Shown: piece by piece, positions 1-7,781 of the stretch
How the letters are laid out: each line of letters starts with the position of its first letter
How positions within the stretch are numbered: the first letter of the stretch is position 1
Assembly (NCBI RefSeq): GCF_008630635.1
Contig: NZ_CP043869.1
Coordinates: 2,976,501 to 3,040,500 of the forward strand
Length of the DNA: 64,000 nt
Reading direction: 5' to 3'
Source: Neptunomonas concharum
GTDB lineage: Bacteria > Pseudomonadota > Gammaproteobacteria > Pseudomonadales > Balneatricaceae
Notes under the pieces: model-generated
Told to the model about the DNA's origin: nothing
The model's input: the letters and a program-made list of their open reading frames with translations, nothing else
Databases searched by the model: none
Translations under genes and position numbers: made by a program

Positions 1-393
1 TTTGCAGGTATTCTTCTAAGCACACCTGCCTTATCTGCAGCCGCATGCAAAGGGGAATCGCAAACAACCTGCAGTAATAGCACCAGCTGTTACTGGGTAG
101 ATGCTTATAAGCGCTCTGACGGAGCCTCAGTTAAGGGACATTGCCGCGCTAAACCAAGCGCTTCTATTAAGAAATCAGAAACTAAAAAGGCAGCTGCAAA
201 AAATGAGCGGCCTAATGAAAAGGCACAGTCAAAGGCCGAAGGTGCGAAAACAACAAAAGCGCCTGAAGTGAAAAAGACAAACAAACCTAAGACCGATAAG
301 CAAAAAACAACTTCCGACAAAAAGTCGTCTAAAACTAATCAAGATGTTAAAAACAAAGAAACCAAGACAAACCAGAAAAATACTAAACAATAG
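1..393 (+). CDS. Exported Cys/Lys-rich protein of unknown function (5' end cut by window)
   Basis: Frame 1 is open from the first base to a TAG at 391-393, giving 130 residues with no start codon in view. The visible N-terminus is the end of a hydrophobic signal peptide finishing in an Ala-rich cleavage region (LSAAAC). A short Cys-containing module follows, with Cys at about residues 16, 24, 30 and 50 and a CYWVDAYKR segment, compact enough for two disulfides. The remaining 75 residues or so are almost entirely Lys, Thr, Ala, Asn and Gln, a low-complexity basic tail. I do not recognise the family. Export to the periplasm or envelope is inferred from the signal peptide. The basic tail could bind nucleic acid, polyanionic polymer or peptidoglycan, but nothing shows which. 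Confidence 0.75.
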   Translation, partial: FAGILLSTPALSAAACKGESQTTCSNSTSCYWVDAYKRSDGASVKGHCRAKPSASIKKSETKKAAAKNERPNEKAQSKAEGAKTTKAPEVKKTNKPKTDKQKTTSDKKSSKTNQDVKNKETKTNQKNTKQ

Positions 394-430
394 TCTATCC
401 AGAATAAGCACCTAGATAGCTATTGGAGCT

Positions 431-455
431 AAAAAAAGGGGGCTGAATCAGCCCC
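431..455 (-). terminator. Intrinsic terminator of the candidate sRNA
   Basis: The inverted repeat GGGGCTGAATCAGCCCC (439-455) is followed on the minus strand by seven T residues (437-431). The GC-rich stem and the uninterrupted T-tract make it a strong Rho-independent terminator in the minus direction. There is no T-tract on the plus side, so it is not an obvious terminator for the gene ending at 393. Confidence 0.8.
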
Positions 456-557
456 TAATGACAAGAACCGTGTAATCACCTGAAAGATAAGGGCTTTCTG
501 ATGATTGAGTGAAGCATACCGCAATAGATTTTGACTAGTGCGGTATAACTTGCGAGC
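431..557 (-). ncRNA. Candidate Fur-repressed small RNA (about 127 nt)
   Basis: No ORF occupies 394-738. The minus strand carries a complete transcription unit. A sigma70-like promoter (-35 TTGATA at 587-592, 17-bp spacer, -10 TATTAT at 564-569) predicts a start near 557, and an intrinsic terminator with a seven-T tail ends it at 431. A Fur-like operator covers the -35 and spacer. The predicted RNA folds into three hairpins: an 8-bp stem (516-523 with 539-546), an interrupted 7+5-bp stem (474-480/482-486 with 494-498/500-506), and the terminator stem. About 9 nt of unpaired sequence lies between the first two. This is the architecture of RyhB/PrrF-type iron-sparing RNAs, but I do not recognise the primary sequence as either. 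Function is inference from promoter, operator and terminator. Confidence 0.62.
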
Positions 558-563
558 CAAGAC

Positions 564-592
564 ATAATATTAAAAACGAGAATCATTATCAA
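564..592 (-). promoter_or_regulatory. Promoter of the candidate sRNA
   Basis: Read on the minus strand, TTGATA (587-592) and TATTAT (564-569) are separated by 17 bp, close to the sigma70 consensus and optimal spacing. There is no downstream ORF on this strand before the terminator at 431-455, so the promoter is best explained by a non-coding transcript. Confidence 0.6.
572..590. promoter_or_regulatory. Fur box
   Basis: The 19 bases match the classical Fur consensus GATAATGATAATCATTATC at 15 of 19 positions. The right half CATTATC is perfect. The 7-1-7 core at 577-591 matches TGATAATnATTATCA at 12 of 14 positions. It overlaps the -35 element and spacer of the minus-strand promoter, the position expected for an iron-dependent repressor site. 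Confidence 0.6.
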
Positions 593-672
593 TAGCATTT
601 GCATATTTTATTGGATTTTATCACCAGCTGCTCTGTGTAACCCTATTTACAAGGTGTGTATAACCTCTTAGT

Positions 673-703
673 AAGTCGCATCATTCCTATACAGCCGCGA
701 CTT
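673..703. repeat. 7-bp perfect inverted repeat downstream of nlpC
   Basis: AAGTCGC (673-679) and GCGACTT (697-703) are separated by 17 bases, 36 bases beyond the stop of the minus-strand NlpC gene. No T-tract follows on either strand, so it is a weak candidate for the 3' end of the nlpC mRNA or an RNA-stability hairpin. Otherwise I see nothing in 593-738. Confidence 0.3.
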
Positions 704-738
704 CAGGCTAGTTGGACGATTCTTGAACGCACCTTCCG

Positions 739-1224
739 TTAATTATCAAGGTTAACAGGGCGAACCACCTTCCAGAACGCTCTTTGCCAATAAGGGTTAT
801 CTAAACGCGATCGGGTCACCCCTTTGGATTGGGATGCATGTATGAAAGATCCATTTCCGTTATAAATACCTATATGGCGATCGAAGAACCCCGTTTTAAA
901 CAAAACTAAGTCTCCCGGTTGAACCTTACTCGCGGCGACTGCGCGCCCAGCACTGGCTTGCTGCTCAGTTGTTCTTGGGAGGACCACACCAAACAATTCT
1001 CGATAGGCATTGGCTACAAAAGCAGAGCAATCCAACCCCGAACGTCCTTGCCCTCCGTACTGATATGGCGTCCCTCTCCAATCATCAAAATAAGTGTTGA
1101 GTTGGGAGTTAATCACTTGAATCCGTATACTGTCATTAACTCCCCTGCGCTCACCTTGGCTTGAACACCCCGCCAAAACTAAGCTCAGTACAAGTACTGG
1201 AATTAGGTGGTTATTCACAAGCAA
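739..1224 (-). CDS. NlpC/P60 family lipoprotein, probable peptidoglycan endopeptidase
   Basis: The 161-residue product has a lipoprotein signal peptide with lipobox LAGC (Cys20) and then one NlpC/P60 domain. The papain-like triad is visible: Cys66 in GLDCSAF, His117 in DRHIGIY and His129 in FIHAS. Family members (NlpC, Spr/MepS) cut the D-Glu/gamma-mDAP link or related stem-peptide bonds and allow murein expansion or turnover. This one should sit on the inner leaflet of the outer membrane, because the residues after Cys20 are Ser-Ser rather than Asp. The size matches E. coli NlpC/MepS. It is transcribed away from the oxygenase gene. The exact bond cut is not determinable from sequence. Confidence 0.9.
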   Translation of the reverse strand: MLVNNHLIPVLVLSLVLAGCSSQGERRGVNDSIRIQVINSQLNTYFDDWRGTPYQYGGQGRSGLDCSAFVANAYRELFGVVLPRTTEQQASAGRAVAASKVQPGDLVLFKTGFFDRHIGIYNGNGSFIHASQSKGVTRSRLDNPYWQRAFWKVVRPVNLDN

Positions 1225-1322
1225 TATCCTATTTAAAAAGCGATGAAATACAGTTTTTAGCGACAGTCATTTCAAGTTCAATTATTCTTAGCTCTCTTTT
1301 TTGCCTTGGGAGCAATAACTAT

Positions 1323-1985
1323 TTGGACAGCCAGCCTTTATCTTCCCCGCTTGCATCTCTAATCGAAGATGCTTGGTCCAATGAAATTACCGAAAGCCTT
1401 GCCCACTGCGGGTATTATATTAAGACAAATGCTCTACCTGAACGACTCATCGATGAACTAACACTCACCGCCCAAGACTCAAAGCCTCAGTTTCAGTCAG
1501 CAGGGATTGGTAGAAGTGACGACCACCAAATTAACCAAGTCATCCGCAATGATACTATCCACTGGATAACTGGCACAGATCAAGCACAAGCAATCTATCT
1601 GAATGAAATGGAGCTCTTACGTGTAGCTATTAATAGGCGCCTTTATTTGGGGTTATTTGATTATGAAGCTCATTTTGCCAATTATCCTATTGGCGGCTTT
1701 TACAAAAAACATGTCGATGCTTTTAAGGGACAGTCAAACAGAGTACTTACTACGGTTCTTTATCTCAACAAGCACTGGCGCGAAGAAGACCAAGGGCATC
1801 TTCTTCTTTATAACTCAAAAGGCTCGTTGATTAAATCGGTGCTGCCAGATGCTGGAACGCTCGTCATATTTTTGAGTGAAGAGTTCCCTCACGAAGTTAT
1901 TCCCACCGCACGTGAGCGGTTAAGCATTGCGGGTTGGTTCAGAATCAATACCTCTACCTCCGACAAAGTAGATCCACCTACCTAG
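1323..1985 (+). CDS. 2OG-Fe(II) oxygenase (prolyl 4-hydroxylase-like)
   Basis: From a TTG at 1323 the product has 220 residues and a double-stranded beta-helix oxygenase fold. The iron ligands are His130 and Asp132 (KKHVDAF) and His190 (EFPHEV), and Arg199 in the RLSIAGWF strand would bind 2-oxoglutarate. The frame stays open back to an ATG at 1161, but that start would overlap the divergent nlpC and add 54 residues with no domain. The TTG has GGGAG ten bases upstream and gives the usual family length, so I prefer it. Bacterial relatives hydroxylate prolines in proteins or peptides, for example on ribosomal or translation factors. The substrate here is unknown. Confidence 0.78.
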   Translation: MDSQPLSSPLASLIEDAWSNEITESLAHCGYYIKTNALPERLIDELTLTAQDSKPQFQSAGIGRSDDHQINQVIRNDTIHWITGTDQAQAIYLNEMELLRVAINRRLYLGLFDYEAHFANYPIGGFYKKHVDAFKGQSNRVLTTVLYLNKHWREEDQGHLLLYNSKGSLIKSVLPDAGTLVIFLSEEFPHEVIPTARERLSIAGWFRINTSTSDKVDPPT

Positions 1986-2120
1986 CCCCACTGGCAAATG
2001 AACGGATTAACTATTAGGATAACTGGGCACAACAATAAATAACGTCGCTGTTTCGTTACCATTCAGGTAACAGGGTTACAATCAACCAAGACTGTTTGTA
2101 TAAATCCGAGGAATATAAGC

Positions 2121-2525
2121 ATGGCCAAACTGACCGATATCAAGGGCATTAACGACGCAAACGCCGAGAAACTAAAAGCTGCCGGTGCTACGACGCAAGA
2201 GAGTTTTCTAGAAGTCTGTGGTGATAAAAAAGGCCGTAAAGAGGTCGCAAGCAGCACAGGTATTGACGAAAAAGAGATTTTAGGTTGGTTAAATCGTGCT
2301 GATCTAGCCCGAATCAAAGGCGTTAGCACCGTATATGCTGACCTACTTGAGCTTGCGGGTGTAGACACTGTACCCGAGTTGGCACAGCGTAACGGTGCGA
2401 ATTTACATGCAAAAATGGTCGAAATTAATGACGACAAAAAACTTGCCGAGAAGATGCCAAGCACCTCACAAGTAGAAGACTGGGTAGCTCAAGCTAAAGA
2501 CTTGCCTCGCGCTATTCATTACTAA
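2121..2525 (+). CDS. DUF4332 domain protein with helix-hairpin-helix motifs
   Basis: A 134-residue soluble protein with no signal peptide. It contains two copies of a helix-hairpin-helix-like unit, one near residues 3-25 (LTDIKGINDANAEKL) and one near 60-85 (LARIKGVSTVYADLL). Each has the pattern 'I-K-G-hydrophobic ... A-x-x-L...A-G', which in DNA polymerases and ligases contacts the DNA backbone. This matches the DUF4332 family, whose function is not established. The start has GAGGAA upstream. It is monocistronic: a promoter-sized gap lies upstream and a strong hairpin downstream. Non-specific nucleic-acid binding is an inference from the motif only. Confidence 0.85.
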   Translation: MAKLTDIKGINDANAEKLKAAGATTQESFLEVCGDKKGRKEVASSTGIDEKEILGWLNRADLARIKGVSTVYADLLELAGVDTVPELAQRNGANLHAKMVEINDDKKLAEKMPSTSQVEDWVAQAKDLPRAIHY

Positions 2526-2535
2526 GCACTCTAAT

Positions 2536-2569
2536 AACGGCGACACCCTATTCTGTCGCCGTTTACTCT
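2536..2569 (+). terminator. Terminator after the DUF4332 gene
   Basis: The 10-bp perfect stem AACGGCGACA (2536-2545) / TGTCGCCGTT (2554-2563) has an 8-base loop and is followed by TTTACTCTTT. The stem is strong and the U-tract is interrupted. Confidence 0.7.
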
Positions 2570-2642
2570 TTATTAACCTCTCCCTAAACGCTGCTTTCTG
2601 TTAGCATACTGTCTGGATCTTATCTTCAGAGAGTTGTGCATA

Positions 2643-3959
2643 GTGTTTACCGATTTTTCCTTAGATGCCCGTCTGCTAAAAGCGCTGGAGGCACTTTCTT
2701 TTAGCCAACCAACACCCGTTCAAGCGGAAACAATCCCACCCGCCATGGAGGGAAAAGATTTATTGGTTACCGCAGAAACCGGTAGTGGTAAAACAGCAGC
2801 CTTTGTTTTGCCTATACTCAACCGCCTACTCTCAGACTCCGCCCCGAATAGTGGCACCCGCGCTTTAATCCTGACACCTACGCGGGAACTTGCTCAACAG
2901 GTCATGAAACATATTGAGTCCCTTGGGCAGTTCACTTTTATTAACGCCGATACTGTCTGCGGCGGAGAAACATTCAAACCACAAGCTGCAAGGCTGCGCA
3001 AAAACCCGGAAATTATTGTAGGAACTCCGGGACGATTGATAGAACATTTAGATAAAAAGTCTTTAGACTTCTCGGATGTAGAATGCCTCATTCTGGACGA
3101 GGCTGATCGCATGCTGGATATGGGTTTCCAAGAAGATGTAGAACGAATAGCAAAAAGCTGCCCAACGACACGCCAAACCATGCTTTTCTCAGCTACACTT
3201 GGCCACACAGGCATGCACTCTGTCATCACCGCATCGCTGCATTCACCACTGACCCTTCGACTGAATAGTCACCGAGAGACGCAAGCAAATATAAAACAAC
3301 AAATCATATTAGCAAATGACACCGCACTCAAAGACAAGCAATTGGTTTGGCTACTTAAAAACGAGTCGTTCGAAAAGGCCATTGTCTTTACAAATACCAA
3401 AACCAATGCAAGCCGGCTAAACGGCTATCTACGCTACCATGATATTCGAGCTGGCGTAATTCAAGGGGATTTAACCCAAGAGCAGAGGCAGCATGTTATG
3501 CAGCTACTGCATTTAGGGAAAATTGATGTGCTAGTCGCTACCGATGTTGCGGCCAGAGGCATCGATGTCAAAGGGATTGATCTGGTTATCAACGTAGAGA
3601 TGGCAAGAAGTGGCGATGATCATACTCACAGAGTAGGCCGAACAGGTCGGGCAGGAGAAACAGGCTTAGCCATCTCTTTGATCAGCCCAACCGAATGGAA
3701 TCTGATGTCCAGTATCGAAAGATACCTGAAAACACGCTTTGAAAAGCGGGTAATACCGGGATTAGAGGGTAGCTATACAGGGCCCAAAAAGCTTAAAGCC
3801 TCCGGTAAAGCAGCAGGCTCTAAAAAGAAAAAGACCGATAAAAAAGCAGCCGCCAATCGAAAGCCTGCTAAAGCTCCAGCCGGTAAGCGCCCTTCTAATC
3901 GAGCCGCGCCTAGCAAAACCATTGATGATGGTTTTGCACCCTTTAAGCGCAAACCTTGA
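2643..3959 (+). CDS. DEAD-box RNA helicase, SrmB-like
   Basis: 438 residues from a GTG at 2643, which has AGAGAG nine bases upstream. The TTG at 2634 has no better site. Motifs in order: Q-motif region (QPTPVQ, about 24-30), Walker A AETGSGKT (44-51), PTRELA, DEAD (152-155), SAT (183-185) and motif VI HRVGRTGR (329-336). The last 60 residues are a Lys/Ala-rich tail typical of ribosome-assembly helicases. The segment EMARSGDDHTHR around motif VI recalls SrmB more than RhlE. It should unwind RNA during 50S assembly or mRNA turnover, and cold-shock induction is common for the family. Closest subfamily assignment is by motif inspection only. Confidence 0.92.
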   Translation: MFTDFSLDARLLKALEALSFSQPTPVQAETIPPAMEGKDLLVTAETGSGKTAAFVLPILNRLLSDSAPNSGTRALILTPTRELAQQVMKHIESLGQFTFINADTVCGGETFKPQAARLRKNPEIIVGTPGRLIEHLDKKSLDFSDVECLILDEADRMLDMGFQEDVERIAKSCPTTRQTMLFSATLGHTGMHSVITASLHSPLTLRLNSHRETQANIKQQIILANDTALKDKQLVWLLKNESFEKAIVFTNTKTNASRLNGYLRYHDIRAGVIQGDLTQEQRQHVMQLLHLGKIDVLVATDVAARGIDVKGIDLVINVEMARSGDDHTHRVGRTGRAGETGLAISLISPTEWNLMSSIERYLKTRFEKRVIPGLEGSYTGPKKLKASGKAAGSKKKKTDKKAAANRKPAKAPAGKRPSNRAAPSKTIDDGFAPFKRKP

Positions 3960-3968
3960 GCGGTTCTC

Positions 3969-6188
3969 TTAAAGTGGGGAACTCTCGACTCCCCACTGCT
4001 TTGCTTCATGCATATGAATAAAAGGGATAGCCTGTGATAACGGCATTGGTTTCGCTAATAAGTAGCCTTGCATATAGTCGCACTCTAAGCTTTCCAGAAC
4101 CGCTAACTGTTCATCCTGCTCAACGCCTTCTGCTACAACAGCTATACCTAATGCGCGCCCCATCTTGATAATAACCTCAACCAAGGTTTTATCTTGGTCA
4201 TCATTTAAGAGGTCGTTAACAAAGCTTTTATCAATTTTAAGGTAATCGACTGGATAATTTCTCAGATAATTGATTGCAGAAAAGCCTGTTCCAAAATCAT
4301 CAATTGAAAACTGGACGCCTAGTTTCCTTAAAGCAGAGATAGTATTCATTTGAGAAGAGTGGCCATCCATGAATAGTGACTCAGTGATCTCAAAAATAAA
4401 GCGGTTACTATCTACGCTATTCTCACTAAAAATACCCTTCCATGTTTCATAAGCTTTAGAGGAATAAAACTCACTAACAGAACGATTAACGGATAGCTTT
4501 ATATCAATATCCGCCTCTAAGAAGGTACGCAGGTCTTTACATGACTGCCGTAGAATCCAATTGCCTAACTCACGAATGATACCTGTCTTCTCCGCCACAG
4601 AAATAAAGCGATCTGGCATAACCAAGCCCTTTTCAGGATGATTCCAGCGTATCAACGCTTCGCATTTATCTATTTTCTGAGTTCGAATGTTTAGTATTGG
4701 CTGATAGTAGAGTTCAAACTCCTCAGCAGCCATTCCACGCTGAATATCCGCATGTATCAATAAGTGATGTTCTGCAGCTTCACGCATTCCTTCGTTGAAA
4801 AAGAAGTGGGTATTTCGCCCCGCTCTCTTAGCAGCATACATCGCCTGATCTGAGTGCAATAATAAAGCCGTAACATCAGCGCCATCTACAGGATACATCG
4901 CTATGCCGATACTGGCTGTCATAAGATGCTGTCGTCCATCAAGAAAGAAGGGCTGCTGAATCACTTTTTGGAGTTTTTCAGCCAGCAAATCAGCCTGAAT
5001 GACATCACCAACGTTGCGTAACACGATAACAAATTCATCCCCTGCTAATCGCGCCACAATATCCGTATCTCTTGATGATTTGACTAGACGATTGGCAAAA
5101 TCCACTAATAACGCATCGCCAGCCGTGTGGCCTAAACTATCATTAATCTGCTTAAAGCGATCTATATCAATAAAGAATACAGCAAAATCTAACTGCTCTC
5201 TGCGCATCTCTTTAATCAGCACAAACAGCCGCTGCGTGAAAAAGTAACGATTAGGCAAACCTGTCAGGAAATCATAATTAGCCCGGTAGTTGGCTGTTTG
5301 CATCGCCTCATTTTTTTGCTGATATACAATAATAAACAGATAAGCTGCCAAACCTAAGATGAGCGCAACCGTAAAGGCTCCTCCCCACATCAACCATAGT
5401 TGCCCTGTTGGCGCAGACCATCCCTGTTTGGGCAATAGCGCCATTTGCCAACTACCCGAAGGTAGATTAATGGTAGTAAGCAACGCATCTTGCTCAAATA
5501 ATGATTCTGAGCCTAAGAAAACAGCGCCGGCGGATCCTGTACCATCACGTCCTCTGATACTCAGGGAAAAGTCATCTTGTTCTGAAACAATGCCAGAACT
5601 TTCTAGAAATGTGTCGTAATTAATAACAGCAGATACAATTCCCCACAGTTTGGGTTCAGCCTCATGTTCTAGGTAAATAGGGGTACGAGCTATCAAGGCT
5701 TCTCCGCCTTGAACTAACGTCAGCGGCCCAGAAATCACTATCTGTTTTTCTCTGACAGCTTTCATTACCGAGCCTGACTGGCTTTCATTAGCGGAGTAAT
5801 CCAGTCCTAAAGCCCGTTCATTCCCCTTAAGAGGGTATATGTTTTTAATGACCAGTCCAGGAGCCAACGCAATATGTTTGATTTGCTGGTTATCCCGTAA
5901 AAGCTCTACCGCTAAACGCTCTAACGTAACCTGCCCCATGTAAGGATTAGCTGCAATCTCGGCTTTCAGAGAGCGAAGTACAGAAATATTGCCATTAATT
6001 TCACCCTCTAGTCGTGCTCTTAAGGTGCTCAACACACCTGAAGCCTTGAGCTTTTCCTCTCCGATTAAGCGATGAGTTTCTAGCTGGATAAAAAGAAAAG
6101 CAATCAGCAAGACTGTACCCACCACTATGAACGCAGGAATAATAGGGTTGCTCAATAGTAATTGCCGAGCATCTGAAAGGAGTCTCAT
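3969..6188 (-). CDS. CHASE-GGDEF-EAL cyclic-di-GMP enzyme
   Basis: 739 residues. A first membrane helix (about 16-36) and a second (264-289) flank a periplasmic sensing region of 220 residues with CHASE character. A GGDEF domain (300-460) follows with signature AGDEF at 382-386, then an EAL domain (480-725) with EAL at 510-512, FEITES, DDFGTGFS, KIDKSFV and AEGVE. The A-for-G change in GGDEF is tolerated in many active cyclases. The phosphodiesterase metal ligands all appear present, so either or both activities may operate. It should bind an extracellular ligand and set local c-di-GMP and hence motility or biofilm state. It is transcribed alone, from a start preceded by AGGAGA. Confidence 0.93.
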   Translation of the reverse strand: MRLLSDARQLLLSNPIIPAFIVVGTVLLIAFLFIQLETHRLIGEEKLKASGVLSTLRARLEGEINGNISVLRSLKAEIAANPYMGQVTLERLAVELLRDNQQIKHIALAPGLVIKNIYPLKGNERALGLDYSANESQSGSVMKAVREKQIVISGPLTLVQGGEALIARTPIYLEHEAEPKLWGIVSAVINYDTFLESSGIVSEQDDFSLSIRGRDGTGSAGAVFLGSESLFEQDALLTTINLPSGSWQMALLPKQGWSAPTGQLWLMWGGAFTVALILGLAAYLFIIVYQQKNEAMQTANYRANYDFLTGLPNRYFFTQRLFVLIKEMRREQLDFAVFFIDIDRFKQINDSLGHTAGDALLVDFANRLVKSSRDTDIVARLAGDEFVIVLRNVGDVIQADLLAEKLQKVIQQPFFLDGRQHLMTASIGIAMYPVDGADVTALLLHSDQAMYAAKRAGRNTHFFFNEGMREAAEHHLLIHADIQRGMAAEEFELYYQPILNIRTQKIDKCEALIRWNHPEKGLVMPDRFISVAEKTGIIRELGNWILRQSCKDLRTFLEADIDIKLSVNRSVSEFYSSKAYETWKGIFSENSVDSNRFIFEITESLFMDGHSSQMNTISALRKLGVQFSIDDFGTGFSAINYLRNYPVDYLKIDKSFVNDLLNDDQDKTLVEVIIKMGRALGIAVVAEGVEQDEQLAVLESLECDYMQGYLLAKPMPLSQAIPFIHMHEAKQWGVESSPL
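3974..3997. terminator. Possible shared hairpin between convergent genes
   Basis: GTGGGGA and TCCCCAC form a 7-bp stem with about a 9-base loop. It lies between the helicase stop and the 3' end of the convergent GGDEF-EAL gene, and overlaps the last codons of the latter. Only TTT follows on the minus strand, so termination is plausible but not strong. Confidence 0.4.
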
Positions 6189-6305
6189 TCTCCTAGTGCC
6201 TCTAATATAGCGATTCTCATACCACCTAATTTATGTGAGTGAATGAATCTTAGTCATTATAGACAACTTTTTAAAATGACTGAGAAAAAGACAACACACT
6301 CGCGA

Positions 6306-7676
6306 TCACAGAACCTTACCCGGATTCATTAAGTTATCTGGATCCAAAGCGGTTTTGATCAACTTCATCACTTCAACACCTGCTGGTAGCTCCTCCTCCA
6401 AGAATTGCTTCTTCCCTACACCAATGCCATGCTCTCCTGTACAGGTTCCCCCCATGCTCAGTGCTCGCCGAATAAGCCGCTGATGAAACGCCTCTATCTG
6501 CGCCATCTCTATAGGATCATTTGGGTTCACAGCAGGCACCACATGAAAGTTGCCATCACCTACATGACCCACAAGCGGCATCGCCATACCCACTCCTGAA
6601 ATATCTTTATGGGTTTCTAGGATGCAATCGGTTAAACGAGATATAGGGACACACACATCTGTAGAAAAAATACGTGCATCGGGCCGCATAGCCCGGGCAG
6701 CATAGGCTAAGTCATGGCGGGCTTGCCACAGGGCATTACGATCCTCTGTATTAATAGCCCACTTGAAATCGCTACCACCATTTTCAGTAGCCAGTTCACG
6801 TACAATATCGGCCTGTTCCGCAACACCTGCCTCTGTTCCATGAAACTCCATAAAGAGGTGAGGTCGCAGTGGATAATGCGTTTGACTATAATGATTAACA
6901 GCATCTATCGCCACAGAATCAAGTAGCTCAATCCGTGCAATAGGAACGCCCATCTGTATCGTTTGAATCACCGTATCAACCGCACCGGCTAAAAGCTCAA
7001 AGTCGCATATCGCTGCGGATATCGCCTGGGGAATAGCGTGCAGGCGCAACGTAATTTCACAAATAACCCCCAACGTCCCTTCCGAACCAACATATAGGCG
7101 CGTTAAGTCATAGCCAGCAGCCGATTTTCTAGCCCGACTACTGGTTTTCACAATTCTCCCATCCGGCATCACAACGGTTAACGCTAAAACAGCCTCGCGC
7201 ATCGTGCCATATCTAACCGCATTTGTTCCTGATGCACGAGTAGCTGCCATTCCACCTATTGAAGCATCTGCGCCAGGGTCAACAGGGAAAAACATGCCCT
7301 GATCGCGAAGGTATTCATTCAATTGTTTGCGAGTTACACCCGCTTGCACCGTGCAGTCCATATCTTCTGCAGAAACACGCAGTACTTTATTCATGAGCGA
7401 CATATCGATGCAGAGCCCTCCTGAATAGGCGTTTATCCCACCTTCCATCGCCGTACCTGTACCAAAGGGAATAATCGGCATATGGTGGCGCATACAGACA
7501 CGCACAATCTCAGAGACTTCTGAGGTACTTTTAGGGAAGGCAACAGCATTAGGAAGGGCTGCTTGATGGAAAGACTCATCCTGAGAGTGATGAGTACGCA
7601 CACTGGTAGACGTATCTAAACGGTCACGTAAGAGTGACTTCAACTCTTCCATAGCAAGGGTATAATTTGTGGTCAT
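6306..7676 (-). CDS. FAD-linked D-lactate dehydrogenase / 2-hydroxyacid oxidase
   Basis: 456 residues with an N-terminal PCMH-type FAD-binding domain (about 35-215; PFGTGTAMEGG and GADASIGGMAA near the pyrophosphate) and a C-terminal FAD-oxidase domain. The latter contains VGHVGDGNFH (metal/substrate His residues) and CTGEHGIGVGKK, the signature shared by D-lactate dehydrogenase (cytochrome), GlcD and related enzymes. It would oxidise D-lactate or another D-2-hydroxyacid and pass electrons to cytochrome c or quinone. There are no glcE/glcF neighbours, so it probably works alone like LDHD/Dld-II rather than as glycolate oxidase. A clear GGAGGAAGG precedes the ATG. Confidence 0.88.
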   Translation of the reverse strand: MTTNYTLAMEELKSLLRDRLDTSTSVRTHHSQDESFHQAALPNAVAFPKSTSEVSEIVRVCMRHHMPIIPFGTGTAMEGGINAYSGGLCIDMSLMNKVLRVSAEDMDCTVQAGVTRKQLNEYLRDQGMFFPVDPGADASIGGMAATRASGTNAVRYGTMREAVLALTVVMPDGRIVKTSSRARKSAAGYDLTRLYVGSEGTLGVICEITLRLHAIPQAISAAICDFELLAGAVDTVIQTIQMGVPIARIELLDSVAIDAVNHYSQTHYPLRPHLFMEFHGTEAGVAEQADIVRELATENGGSDFKWAINTEDRNALWQARHDLAYAARAMRPDARIFSTDVCVPISRLTDCILETHKDISGVGMAMPLVGHVGDGNFHVVPAVNPNDPIEMAQIEAFHQRLIRRALSMGGTCTGEHGIGVGKKQFLEEELPAGVEVMKLIKTALDPDNLMNPGKVL

Positions 7677-7781
7677 CCTTCCTCCGCATCTGACGTTTTT
7701 GCCAGCTTAACAGAGAAGCGAAAAGATTAAACCAAGGAGTGAACGGCTCTGATAAAACAGAGCCATTCAGAAGAGAAGCTA

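Noticed and set aside
1161-1322. 54-residue N-terminal extension of the 2OG oxygenase
   Set aside because: It overlaps the divergent nlpC coding sequence, has no family similarity and ends just before a TTG with a good ribosome site.
2063-2464. 133-codon minus-strand ORF over the DUF4332 gene
   Set aside because: Antisense to a recognisable domain protein; composition is Ser/Ala/Phe-rich without a signature.
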